Assembly: GCF_004791165.1 (NCBI RefSeq)
Contig: NZ_SRUZ01000002.1
Coordinates: 781,866-845,865, forward strand
Length of the DNA stretch: 64,000 nt
Direction of reading: 5' to 3'
Origin: Mesorhizobium sp. M8A.F.Ca.ET.218.01.1.1
GTDB lineage: Bacteria > Pseudomonadota > Alphaproteobacteria > Rhizobiales > Rhizobiaceae
Under the pieces are notes generated by a model. That model made no database searches. It was given only the letters and a program-made list of their open reading frames with translations, and was not told the origin of the DNA. The position numbers were made by a program, and so were the translations under genes. Below are positions 35,212 to 43,255 of this stretch, piece after piece (positions within the stretch are counted from its first letter, which is position 1; each line of letters begins with the position of its first letter).

Positions 35212-36281
35212 GCGAACCGCGCACGCTGCTGGCCATCGATCGTGTGTCGAAGAATTTCGGCCGCGTCACCGCCGTCGACGGCATCTCGCTGGATATCAGG
35301 GAGAACGAGTTCTTCGCGCTGCTCGGTCCATCGGGCTGCGGCAAGACCACGCTCTTGCGCATGCTGGCCGGCTTCGAGACGCCGAGCGATGGGCGCATCC
35401 TGCTCGACGGCAAGGACATAGCCAGGATGCCGCCCAACAAGCGGCCGGTCAATCTGATGTTTCAGTCCTACGCGCTGTTCCCGCATATGAGCGTTCGCGC
35501 CAATGTCTCCTACGGGCTGGAGATGGAGCGCTTGCCGGCTAAAGAAATCCGCGCGCGCGTCGACGCCATCCTGGCGACCACCGAACTCGTGCCATTCGCC
35601 GACCGCAAGCCGGAGCAACTATCGGGCGGTCAGAAGCAGCGCGTGGCGCTCGCTCGCGCCCTGGTCAAGCGCCCGCGCTTGCTGCTGCTCGACGAGCCGC
35701 TCGGCGCGCTCGACAAGAAGCTGCGCGGCGCCATGCAGCTGGAATTGAAGCGCCTGCAGCACGAGGTCGGCATCACCTTCGTCATCGTCACCCATGATCA
35801 GGAGGAATCGCTGGTCATGGCCGACCGCATGGCGGTGCTGAAAGACGGCAAGCTGCTGCAATGCGACACGCCGCATGCGGTCTATGAGCATCCGGCTGAG
35901 CGTTTCGTCGCCGACTTCATCGGCGTGATGAATTTTATCCCGGGCAAGGTGTCAGCCGATGGCGTCGTGGCCGCGAATGGCGCGCGCATCGCCGGCAAGG
36001 TCCCCGCAGCGCTTTCGTCCGGGGCGGCTGCCGTCGCGTCGGTGCGGCCCGAACGCGTCCGGCTGTTCCCGTCAGCGGATACCGCGAACCGGACGACCGG
36101 AACGGTCGAGGTGCTGGCCTATCAGGGGCTCGACCTGCAGCTGCATGTCCGCACGCCGCTGTCGCCAAAACCGTTCCTAGTGCGTGTAACCGCCGACGCA
36201 GCCGACCGGCGGCCGGTCGCATCGGGCGACCAGGTCGAACTCGGCTGGGATGCCGCCGACGTCAGAATTTTCGCAGAGTGA
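35208..36281 (+). CDS. Polyamine-type ABC transporter ATP-binding protein (PotA/PotG-like)
   Basis: A 357-residue ATPase from ATG 35208, coupled to the permease stop by a 4-base overlap. Walker A GPSGCGKTT, signature LSGGQKQR, Walker B LLLLDEP and the H-loop IVTHDQEE are intact. A C-terminal TOBE domain (from about residue 280) ends in VELGWDAADVRIFAE. It energises the two permeases directly upstream. The glycosyltransferase B gene begins 12 bases later, so transport and modification genes are in one transcript. Confidence 0.95.
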   Translation: MSEPRTLLAIDRVSKNFGRVTAVDGISLDIRENEFFALLGPSGCGKTTLLRMLAGFETPSDGRILLDGKDIARMPPNKRPVNLMFQSYALFPHMSVRANVSYGLEMERLPAKEIRARVDAILATTELVPFADRKPEQLSGGQKQRVALARALVKRPRLLLLDEPLGALDKKLRGAMQLELKRLQHEVGITFVIVTHDQEESLVMADRMAVLKDGKLLQCDTPHAVYEHPAERFVADFIGVMNFIPGKVSADGVVAANGARIAGKVPAALSSGAAAVASVRPERVRLFPSADTANRTTGTVEVLAYQGLDLQLHVRTPLSPKPFLVRVTADAADRRPVASGDQVELGWDAADVRIFAE

Positions 36282-36293
36282 AGGAGAAGCCTG

Positions 36294-37568
36294 ATGGCGC
36301 AGAAGACGATCGCGTTTTTTCCCGAAGCCGCCTACGGCCCGGCGCTCAATTCCGTCGGCATCGCGCAAGCCGTGGAGGCGCGCGGACACAAAGCGGTGTT
36401 CCTGTCCGATCCGGGATTCGTCGATGTCTACAAGGGCTATGGCTTCGAGGCGCATCCGGTGAACCTTTCCGAACCGATGCCGCCCGAGCAGATGGCCAAG
36501 TTCTGGGAGGACTTCATCAACGGCCACATCCCCAACTTCCGCAAGTCGCCCTACGACCAGGTCGACAATTACGTCAAGGATTGCTGGACGGCGATCGTCG
36601 ACAGCGCCAAATGGGCGCAGAAGGACCTGCCGCGCGTGCTTTCCGCCATCAAACCTGATGTGATCTGCGTCGACAACGTCATCCTGTTCCCGGCGATCAA
36701 GCAGTTCGGAAAGCCGTGGGTGCGCGTCATCTCCTGTTCCGAAAACGAGATCGAGGACGAGGGCATCCCACCGCATCTCTCCGGCTGCGGCGAAAACGAC
36801 CATGCCGGACACCAGCGCTACCGCGATCACTTCAATGCCGTGATCAAGCCGATCCATGATGACTTCAACGCGTTCCTCGGCGCCAATGATGAGGCGCCCT
36901 ATCCGATCGGCCAGTTCTTCGAGGCTTCGCCCTATTTGAACCTGCTGCTTTATCCCGAAGCCGCGAAATTCAAGCGCCGCCATCCGCTCGATCCGGCAAA
37001 ATTCCAGTATTTGGAAGGCTGCGTGCGGCAGGAAAAGCCCTATCCCGTCCCGGCCTTCGCCAAAAACAACGACGGGCCGCTGCTCTACGTCTCCTTCGGC
37101 AGCCTGGGGGCCGGCGATGTCGACTTGCTGAAGCGGATCATCGCGACGCTGGGCAAGACCCGCTACCGCGCGCTGGTCAATGTCGGCGGCTACAGGGATC
37201 AGTACACCGACGTGCCCGGCAACGTCATCGTCGACAGCTGGTTCCCGCAGCCTTCGGTGATCCTGCAGGTCGATGCCGTGATCCACCATGGCGGCAACAA
37301 CTCCTTCACCGAGTGCCTCTATTTCGGCAAGCCCGCGATCATCATGCCCTATGTCTGGGACGGCCACGACAACGCCACCCGGGTCCAGGAAACCGGCCAT
37401 GGCTTTGGCATGCCGCGCTACGATTGGACGGACGCGGAGTTGATCGCGAAGATCGAAGCCTGCCTGACCGATCCGAAAATGAAGGCGAAGCTGGCGCAGA
37501 CATCGGCACAGATGCACGTGCAGAATGGACCTGAGAAGGCTGCGGGTTTGCTGGAGGCGTTGCTGTGA
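36294..37568 (+). CDS. GT1/MGT-type glycosyltransferase (copy B)
   Basis: A 424-residue paralogue of the 29.7 kb enzyme: both begin with TIA(L/F)FPEA and share VDNVI-FPAI, LEGCVR, YVSFGSLGA, WFPQPSV, HHGGNNSF (His331 onward) and WDGHDN at matching positions. The ribosome site AAGGAGAAGCC precedes its ATG. The conserved donor site indicates a nucleotide-sugar transferase of the UGT type. The acceptor half differs more (NLSEPMPPEQMAKFWEDF), so the two may glycosylate different acceptors. It is co-transcribed with the Pot-type transporter. It has no counterpart in the known Puu pathway. Confidence 0.88.
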   Translation: MAQKTIAFFPEAAYGPALNSVGIAQAVEARGHKAVFLSDPGFVDVYKGYGFEAHPVNLSEPMPPEQMAKFWEDFINGHIPNFRKSPYDQVDNYVKDCWTAIVDSAKWAQKDLPRVLSAIKPDVICVDNVILFPAIKQFGKPWVRVISCSENEIEDEGIPPHLSGCGENDHAGHQRYRDHFNAVIKPIHDDFNAFLGANDEAPYPIGQFFEASPYLNLLLYPEAAKFKRRHPLDPAKFQYLEGCVRQEKPYPVPAFAKNNDGPLLYVSFGSLGAGDVDLLKRIIATLGKTRYRALVNVGGYRDQYTDVPGNVIVDSWFPQPSVILQVDAVIHHGGNNSFTECLYFGKPAIIMPYVWDGHDNATRVQETGHGFGMPRYDWTDAELIAKIEACLTDPKMKAKLAQTSAQMHVQNGPEKAAGLLEALL

Positions 37569-37596
37569 TTGAGTTGGCCAGCATGGTGTTCCTTCG

Positions 37597-37756
37597 CGCC
37601 CCCCTCTGTCCTGCCGGACATCTCCCCCACGAGGGGGGAGATTGGATGTCGCGACTGCCTTCGCCAATTTTCGACGTCGATGACGAAACGCCGAGGCCGA
37701 AGTTGCCGATCTCCCCCCTCGTGGGGGAGATGTCCGGCAGGACAGAGGGGGGCGCC
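37597..37756. repeat. Palindromic intergenic repeat, family 2, copy H
   Basis: A near-perfect long palindrome: GCGCCCCCCTCTGTCCTGCC and GGCAGGACAGAGGGGGGCGC are complementary outer arms, and CTCCCCCACGAGGGGGGAG with CTCCCCCCTCGTGGGGGAG form the inner ones. It lies between glycosyltransferase B and the first cupin gene in the rightward operon. Confidence 0.88.
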
Positions 37757-37797
37757 GTAGAGCACGAGCTTCTCAGGCGGCGCGCAGGAGCATCAGC

Positions 37798-38148
37798 ATG
37801 ACTTCCTCCGCCCCGCACCTCCACCAGGCCTCGACCCGCACCGACCTCGTCGACTGGGGCGTCCAGCCCGATGCCCTGTCGGGCGTCTCCCACTCCACCG
37901 GCAAGCTCGTGCACAAAGGGCCGAACAATCAGCCGGAATCCGGAATATGGGTCTGCACACCGGGCCGCTGGCGGCTCTCGATTCCGCGCGACGAACTGTG
38001 CCACTTCGTCGCCGGCCGCGCGACCTACCGGTCGGATGTCGGCGAGGTGATAGAAATCTCCAGGGGAAGCGTGGTCATGTTTCCCGCCGGCTGGACGGGC
38101 GAATGCACCGTGCATGAGACCATGCGCAACGTCTACATGCTGGCGTGA
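37798..38148 (+). CDS. DUF861-type cupin, tandem copy 1
   Basis: A 116-residue single-domain cupin. The family signature is visible as WVCTPGRWRLSIPRDELCHFVAG, then a SRGSVVMFPAGWTGECTVHE strand and a late VYML. Such cupins are small beta-barrels; their metal site is often incomplete. Here the usual His/Glu pattern is reduced to CHFV and VHE. It is the first of three adjacent paralogues, 28 bases before copy 2. The role is unknown, but they are bound to the aldehyde dehydrogenase gene in one operon, suggesting a shared pathway. Confidence 0.88.
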   Translation: MTSSAPHLHQASTRTDLVDWGVQPDALSGVSHSTGKLVHKGPNNQPESGIWVCTPGRWRLSIPRDELCHFVAGRATYRSDVGEVIEISRGSVVMFPAGWTGECTVHETMRNVYMLA

Positions 38149-38176
38149 GCAAGAATAAGCCGCAGAGGAGCAAGAC

Positions 38177-38518
38177 ATGCCGACACCGCATTGGCCTGAG
38201 GCCTCGACCGTGGAGCTGGAAGATTGGGGCGCGGGCGCCAACACGCTCGCCGGCGCGCCGCGGGCCTCAGGCAAGATCCTCTCCAGGAATCCGGACGGAT
38301 CGAGCGAGTGCGGCCTGTGGTCGTGCACGCCGGGCACCCGCAAGGTGACCTTTGCCGCCGACGAGTTCTGTCATTTCCTGTCGGGGCGCGGCAGCTATGT
38401 CAGGGACGATGGCGAGGACATCCCGGTCGGAGCCGGCACGCTCATCTTCTTTCCCGCCGGCTGGACCGGCATCTCCATCATCACGCAAACGCTGACCAAG
38501 GCCTTCATGTGCCGGTGA
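38177..38518 (+). CDS. DUF861-type cupin, tandem copy 2
   Basis: A 113-residue cupin with GLWSCTPGTRKVTFAADEFCHFLSG and AGTLIFFPAGWTGISIIT. It retains DEFCHF and FPAGW like the other copies but lacks the His-Glu pair of VHE, with IITQTL at that place, so its site may differ from copies 1 and 3. The ribosome site AGAGGAGCAAGAC is good. It lies between copies 1 and 3, with 20 bases to copy 3. Confidence 0.88.
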   Translation: MPTPHWPEASTVELEDWGAGANTLAGAPRASGKILSRNPDGSSECGLWSCTPGTRKVTFAADEFCHFLSGRGSYVRDDGEDIPVGAGTLIFFPAGWTGISIITQTLTKAFMCR

Positions 38519-38538
38519 GCACTTACCAGGAAAATCCT

Positions 38539-38883
38539 ATGACCACGCCGATCATGCAATCGCCGCTTGCCATCACGGACCTCGTCGACTCGGGCGTCAT
38601 CCCGACAATGATCGAGGGGCAATCCCATACGTCGGGCAAGCTGCTCCACAAGGGGCCGGAAGGCCGTTCGGAATGCGGCCTCTGGGTCTGCACGCCAGGC
38701 AAGTGGCACTGCCACGTCACCCGCGACGAGTTCTGCCACTTCCTGGAGGGTCGCTGCACCTACGTGCATGAGTCCGGCGAGGTCATCGAGATCGAGCCGG
38801 ACACGGCGGCCTTCTTCCCGCAGGACTGGAAAGGCGTCTGCACCGTCCATGAGACGATCAAGAAGGTCTACATGATCCGTTGA
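38539..38883 (+). CDS. DUF861-type cupin, tandem copy 3
   Basis: A 114-residue cupin from ATG 38539 with CAGGAAAATCC before it. The core is GLWVCTPGKWHCHVTRDEFCHFLEG and TAAFFPQDWKGVCTVHE. It is closest to copy 1, sharing VHETIKKVYM versus VHETMRNVYM, LVDSGV versus LVDWGV, and SGKLLHKGP versus TGKLVHKGP. It ends at the beginning of the aldehyde dehydrogenase gene (frames overlap if a TTG at 38880 is used). Three cupins in a row may make a heteromeric assembly or act on different intermediates; neither is shown. Confidence 0.88.
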   Translation: MTTPIMQSPLAITDLVDSGVIPTMIEGQSHTSGKLLHKGPEGRSECGLWVCTPGKWHCHVTRDEFCHFLEGRCTYVHESGEVIEIEPDTAAFFPQDWKGVCTVHETIKKVYMIR

Positions 38884-38903
38884 GCGGATCCGAGAGGATG
38901 TCC

Positions 38904-40412
38904 ATGCATTTCTCCCCCGGCCGGCCGATTTTCTTCGTCAATCCGGACTACCGGCCAATGACCGGCGCGAACAGGCCGGTAATCGATCCGGCGACGCTGG
39001 AAACCGTCGGCGCGATCGCGGCGGCCAGCGACGGCGAGGTCGACACCGTGCTCACCGCCGCGACCAAGGCGCAGCTTGCCTGGAAAAAGCTCGACGCCAA
39101 GAGCCGGGCAAAGCATCTGCACGCCGTCGCCAACGCCATCGAGGCGGCGGACTTCACGCGCTGCGCCGAACTGATGGTGCGCGAGATGGGCAAGCCCTAT
39201 CCCGAAGCCATCGGCGAGATCGCCAATTGCGCGCCGATCTTCCGCTACTATGCCGAGATGGCGCGCGACGATGCCGGCAAGATCGCCGGCACGACGCAGG
39301 CCGGCTCGTTCCAGTATGCGCGCTACGAGCCCTATGGTGTCTCCGTCCACATCATGCCCTACAACTTTCCGATCCTGCTGATGTGCTGGACCGTCGCGGC
39401 CTCGCTCGCCGCCGGCAACGCCTGCGTCATCAAGCCGGCGGAAGCGACGACGCTCTCGACGCTGGACTACATGACCGTATTCCGGTCGCTGCCCGAGGGC
39501 CTCGTCTCCTGCTTGCCTGGTGGCGCGGCCACCGCGCAGGCACTGATCAGTGCCGATCGCACCGATGCGGTCGCTTTCACCGGCTCGGTCGCGGCCGGCA
39601 AGGCGGTGGCCGTGGCCTGCGCGGAACGCATGAAGCCTTGCGTCATCGAGGCCGGCGGCAGCGATCCGCTGATCATCAGCCAGCACGCGCCGCTCGACGT
39701 GGCGGCGGCTGGCTCCGTCACAGCCGCCTTCCACCTCACAGGCCAGGTCTGCACGTCGGCCGAGCGATTCTTCGTCGTCGATTCGGTCCACGATCGCTTT
39801 GTCGAACTGTTTGCCGAGAAGACACGGGCGCTGCGCATCGGCAACGGCATGGACAGAACCGAGATCGGCCCGCTGGTCAGCGAGGCAGCACGGGCCAAGG
39901 TCATGCGGCTGGTCGACGATGCCATCTGCAACGGCGCCACGGCCATTACCGGCGGCCGCATCCCGCCGGAGCACAACACCGGCTGGTTCTACGAGCCGAC
40001 CATCCTGACTGGCGTCACCCCAGACATGGCGATCGTGCGCGAGGAGTGTTTCGGCCCGGTCGCCGCCATCTGCCGGGTTAGGGATTTCGACGAGGCGATC
40101 CGGCTTGCCAATGACAGCCCGTTCGGGCTCGGCGCTTCGGTGTTCACGACGGATCTGGCCGAAGCGCATGAGGCGGCCGAACGGCTCGAGGCCGGCATGG
40201 TCTGGGTCAACAACCCGCTGATCGACAATGACGCCCTGCCCTTCGGCGGCTGGAAGGCTTCCGGCCTTGGCCGCGAACTCGGGCGCCAGGGGCTCGACGC
40301 CTTCCGCCGCTCGAAGATGGTCATCATCGATCACAGACCGGCCATCCAGGACTGGTGGTATCCCTATCCCGACAGCTGGTTTCGCGAGACCGGCGGCCGC
40401 AAACACGTATGA
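38904..40412 (+). CDS. Aldehyde dehydrogenase, likely last step of amine degradation
   Basis: A 502-residue NAD(P)-dependent aldehyde dehydrogenase from ATG 38904, with GAGAGG six bases before it; starts at 38898 and 38880 are possible. The nucleophile is Cys283 in GQVCTSAERF, the general-base Glu is in CVIEAGGSDPLI, and the cofactor loop is FTGSVAAGKAV. The C-terminal PFGGWKASGLGRELGRQGLDAF is typical of succinate-semialdehyde and gamma-glutamyl-aminobutyraldehyde dehydrogenases. In this locus it could play the PuuC role on the aldehyde made by the PuuB-like oxidase. The substrate is inferred. Confidence 0.92.
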   Translation: MHFSPGRPIFFVNPDYRPMTGANRPVIDPATLETVGAIAAASDGEVDTVLTAATKAQLAWKKLDAKSRAKHLHAVANAIEAADFTRCAELMVREMGKPYPEAIGEIANCAPIFRYYAEMARDDAGKIAGTTQAGSFQYARYEPYGVSVHIMPYNFPILLMCWTVAASLAAGNACVIKPAEATTLSTLDYMTVFRSLPEGLVSCLPGGAATAQALISADRTDAVAFTGSVAAGKAVAVACAERMKPCVIEAGGSDPLIISQHAPLDVAAAGSVTAAFHLTGQVCTSAERFFVVDSVHDRFVELFAEKTRALRIGNGMDRTEIGPLVSEAARAKVMRLVDDAICNGATAITGGRIPPEHNTGWFYEPTILTGVTPDMAIVREECFGPVAAICRVRDFDEAIRLANDSPFGLGASVFTTDLAEAHEAAERLEAGMVWVNNPLIDNDALPFGGWKASGLGRELGRQGLDAFRRSKMVIIDHRPAIQDWWYPYPDSWFRETGGRKHV

Positions 40413-40417
40413 AGAAT

Positions 40418-40440
40418 GGCGCGCGGCAACACCGCGCGCC
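40418..40440 (+). terminator. Hairpin after aldehyde dehydrogenase gene
   Basis: GGCGCGCGG (40418-40426) and CCGCGCGCC (40432-40440) form a perfect nine-pair stem with a 5-base loop, starting six bases after the stop. A weak CTATCCTTAT tail follows, so termination may be partial. Confidence 0.6.
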
Positions 40441-40492
40441 CTATCCTTATGCCTCGATCGCTACGACCAGGACGTGCGAGCAGGAAAAGCAA

Positions 40493-40517
40493 TGCCGCCG
40501 GGCAAAGCCCAGCGGCA
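40493..40517 (-). terminator. Hairpin terminator of the leftward Gly/Asn-rich protein gene
   Basis: TGCCGC-C-GGGC (40493-40503) and GCCC-A-GCGGCA (40507-40517) pair with one A/C mismatch around an AAA loop. Read leftward the stem is followed by TTGCTTTTCC, a moderate T-tract. It stands about 40 bases beyond the stop of the gene at 40558. Confidence 0.65.
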
Positions 40518-40557
40518 TCTTCTTCGACTGGCTACCGCCTTTTTCAGGGACGATCCG

Positions 40558-41382
40558 CTACGGCGTCGTTCCCGCCTGAAGCTTGGCCGCCATCTGATCG
40601 ATCTTGTCGGCAAGGACGCCTTGGGCCCAGGCCGTGACATCGGCGTCGACGGGCTTGTTGGCCATATCCGCCAGTGCCGCGTCGAGCGCCGCCGGATCCG
40701 TGCCGACCGCTGCCGCGGCAGCGTCGGCCTCGGCCTGGTCGGCCGCCGCATTGTCGGCGGCCACCACGGCCTCCTGTGCGGTGACATCTGCCTGCAGGGC
40801 CGCTATCTGGCCAGGCAAGGCCGCCTGTTCTTCGGGCGTCATGGCGGCGATCTGATCCGGCGTCAGCGACGTCAGCGCGCTCAGCTGCGAATTCAGGTCA
40901 TCTAGCTGGGCTTGGGCGGCGGCGGCCGTGGCGGCGGCGGCAGCGGCCGCTGCTTGCGCATTCTTGGCCGTCGCCGATTGCGTCACGAAGGCCTGAATGC
41001 CGGCAAACTTCTTGCTCTTGGAGTTCATGTAGGCGTTGATGTTGCGCTGCAGCGAGTTCAGCCGGCCGAGTTTGGCGTGAATGTTCTTGTCCTTCGGTAC
41101 GGACGAGACTGTTGTGGTCGTATCGACCGTGGTGTCGGTGGTTGTGTCGGTTTCCGTCTTGGCTGCATGTCCCGGTGCCGACGACGACTTGCCATGCGAA
41201 GCACCGCTGTTGCCGCTGCCATTACCGTGGGTGCCGCCGTTGCCATTGCCACCGCCATTCCCGTTGCCGCCGCCGTTACCTCCGCCATTGCCGCCATTGC
41301 CATGTCCATTGCCGGCGAGCGCCGGAGACGCCAGAAGCGCCAAAGCGGCCAGCGCCGCGAACAGAGTTTTCCGGTTTGTCAT
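40558..41382 (-). CDS. Secreted Gly/Asn-rich protein with Ala-rich helical C-terminus
   Basis: A 274-residue protein. A clear signal peptide, KTLFAALAALALLASPALA, is cut near residue 23. Residues about 24-60 are a low-complexity Gly-Asn-His-rich tract, next a Thr/Asp-rich linker (TETDTTTDTTVDTTTT), and then a basic segment KLGRLNSLQRNINAYMNSKS. The last 140 residues are Ala/Gln/Asp-rich with heptad-like spacing, probably a coiled coil. No enzymatic motif is seen. It may be a surface or periplasmic structural protein. GC-rich composition matches the surroundings. Family unknown to me. Confidence 0.85.
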   Translation of the reverse strand: MTNRKTLFAALAALALLASPALAGNGHGNGGNGGGNGGGNGNGGGNGNGGTHGNGSGNSGASHGKSSSAPGHAAKTETDTTTDTTVDTTTTVSSVPKDKNIHAKLGRLNSLQRNINAYMNSKSKKFAGIQAFVTQSATAKNAQAAAAAAAATAAAAQAQLDDLNSQLSALTSLTPDQIAAMTPEEQAALPGQIAALQADVTAQEAVVAADNAAADQAEADAAAAAVGTDPAALDAALADMANKPVDADVTAWAQGVLADKIDQMAAKLQAGTTP

Positions 41383-41667
41383 GTTAATCTCCTCGGGAAT
41401 CGCCTACTCGCCCACCGCTGAACCATCTGGGTATGAGAAATCGCTAATTATACCCGGTAAACTTTAGACAAACTCGGTCGCAATCCGAGAGCGGACGCCG
41501 TTACCAAGCTGTAACAAGTTGAAAAGTCACAGAAATTGCCGCTCTGGTCCTGCCATGGCACTGAAGTCCCATGACAACCAGACCATAGTCCTGTGCCGTC
41601 CGACGCCACGCAAACCGCAGCAAAAAGGGGGCTGAAATGGGAAGGTCGATAGATGAAAGCGTCGGTG
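41383..41667. promoter_or_regulatory. Intergenic region with probable promoter of the secreted protein gene
   Basis: On the minus strand a perfect TATAAT (41452-41447) lies about 65 bases before ATG 41382, with a GAGTTT-like -35 at 17 bases. A short inverted repeat, GTTAC and GTAAC, separated by CAAGCT, is found further upstream near 41501-41516. No convincing gene is seen in these 285 bases; the leftward frame 41448-41690 lacks a ribosome site and looks non-coding. Confidence 0.35.
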
Positions 41668-42429
41668 TCAGCCGATACTTTCGCCGCCATCGATCACCAG
41701 CGCCTGCCCGGTCATGAAGGACGAGCGGTCCGAGACGAGGAACAGGATCGCCTCGGCGATCTCTTCGGCCACGGCCCAGCGCCCCATCGGGATCTTGGTG
41801 CGGACATAGGTTTCGATCGCCTCGCGTCCGCCCATCTGGGCGATGAACGGTTCGTTGAAGGGCGTGTCGACCCAGCCCGGGCAGAGCGCGTTGACACGCA
41901 CATTGTGCCGGGCATAGTCGAGCGACATCTGCCTGGTCATCGCCACCACGGCATGTTTCGATGTCGCGTAGGCGATCATCTCGCGGTCATAGAAGACACC
42001 CGAATTCGAAGCCGTGTTGAGGATGACGCCGCCGCCTTGCGCAATCATCGACGGCATGACGATCCTTGCCGCGAGAAACTGCGCCCGCACATTGACCCGC
42101 CACGAGGCGTCCATGCCGGCGGTCTCGACCTCGGTCAGCGTGCCGCCGACCTGGATGCCGGCATGATTGTGCAGGATGTCGATGCGCCCATGCTTCTCGA
42201 GCGTGCCGGTTATCAGGTGCTCGACAGCCACGTCCTCCCCGACATCGGTGGCGATGGCCTCGGCCCGGCCGCCCACTGCGCGGATGCCTGAGGCTGTTGC
42301 CTCGCCGGCGGCCGCATCCCGGTCGGCGATGACGACCACCGCACCTTCCCTGCCCATGATCATGGCGCCGGCACGCCCGATGCCGGATCCGGCGCCTGTC
42401 ACCACGGCGATGCGGTCTTTGAGGATCAT
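41668..42429 (-). CDS. SDR family oxidoreductase in the second polyamine-type operon
   Basis: A 253-residue classical SDR from ATG 42429 (longer frames read into the upstream gene). TGAGSGIG binds NAD(P); HNHAG replaces the common NNAG; the catalytic Tyr-Lys pair is in YATSKHAVVAM; and the C-terminal part has PGWVDTPFNEPF and VIDGGESIG. It is the last gene of the leftward operon that carries a polyamine-type importer, and follows the second permease by 13 bases. The role may be oxidation of a hydroxyl on the imported compound or its product; no evidence for the substrate. Confidence 0.92.
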   Translation of the reverse strand: MILKDRIAVVTGAGSGIGRAGAMIMGREGAVVVIADRDAAAGEATASGIRAVGGRAEAIATDVGEDVAVEHLITGTLEKHGRIDILHNHAGIQVGGTLTEVETAGMDASWRVNVRAQFLAARIVMPSMIAQGGGVILNTASNSGVFYDREMIAYATSKHAVVAMTRQMSLDYARHNVRVNALCPGWVDTPFNEPFIAQMGGREAIETYVRTKIPMGRWAVAEEIAEAILFLVSDRSSFMTGQALVIDGGESIG

Positions 42430-42442
42430 GGAGCAGCAGCTT

Positions 42443-43255
42443 TCAGTTGGATGGCTTGCGCTGGCGCAGCTGCCATTGGGCAAGCACCACGAGCAGGACG
42501 GAAGCGACGAGCACGATCGTCGCGATGGCGTTGATCTCCGGCGTCACCCCGCGCCGGATCGACGCGAACACATAGATCGGCAGCGTCGTCTGCGCGCCGG
42601 CGACGAAGAAGGCGACGATGAAATCGTCGAAGGAGAAGGTGAAGGCCAGCAGGAAGCCGGCGACCACCGCCGGCATGATCTGCGGCAGGACGATCGAGCG
42701 GAACGTCGTCAGCGGCGTCGCGTAGAGATCGCTCGAAGCCTCGACCAGATTGCGGTCGAGGCTGCCCAGACGCGTGCCGACGATCATCGTCACCAGCGCC
42801 ATCGAGAACAGGCCATGCGCGGCGATGATCGAGCCGTAGCCGAGCGACAGGCGCGGTGGCTGGTCACCGGGCCAGACCGAGGCGAGGAACGGGTTGACGA
42901 CGGCGAACAGCTGGACGAGCGCGACCAGCGTCGAGATGCCGATGACGACGCCGGGAACGACGATCGCCGCGCCAAGCAGCCCATCGAAGACGGCGCGGGT
43001 TCTGACGCCGACACGCGCCAGGCCAAGGGCTGCCGCGGTGCCGAACACCGCCGCCAGCAGGGCGCTGGTGGTGGCAATGAACAGGCTGTTCTTCAGCGCC
43101 TCGACCAGGAACGGGTTGGACAGCGCCTTGCCGTACCATTGCACCGAGAAGCCGGTGAACTCGCTGGCATGGTGGCCGGCGTTGAAGGAAAACAGCACGA
43201 CCAGCACGATAGGCAGATAGAGGAACGCGAAGACGGCAATGACGAAGGCGCGCAT
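42443..43255 (-). CDS. Polyamine-type ABC transporter permease (PotC-like, copy 2)
   Basis: A 270-residue permease from ATG 43255, overlapping the previous permease's stop by 4 bases. The first helix is FVIAVFAFLYLPIVLVVLF; the EAA loop is EASSDLYATPLTTFRSIV with LPQIMPAVVAG behind it; and SFDDFIVAFFVAGAQTTLP is a conserved PotC region. A longer frame is an artefact of reading through the upstream permease in another frame. It forms, with the PotB-like subunit, the channel of a second amine importer. Confidence 0.93.
   Translation of the reverse strand: MRAFVIAVFAFLYLPIVLVVLFSFNAGHHASEFTGFSVQWYGKALSNPFLVEALKNSLFIATTSALLAAVFGTAAALGLARVGVRTRAVFDGLLGAAIVVPGVVIGISTLVALVQLFAVVNPFLASVWPGDQPPRLSLGYGSIIAAHGLFSMALVTMIVGTRLGSLDRNLVEASSDLYATPLTTFRSIVLPQIMPAVVAGFLLAFTFSFDDFIVAFFVAGAQTTLPIYVFASIRRGVTPEINAIATIVLVASVLLVVLAQWQLRQRKPSN

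Noticed and set aside
41448..41690. Leftward 80-residue frame upstream of the Gly/Asn-rich protein gene
   Set aside because: No ribosome site, Cys/Ser/Trp-rich composition unlike neighbours, and it overlaps the promoter region.
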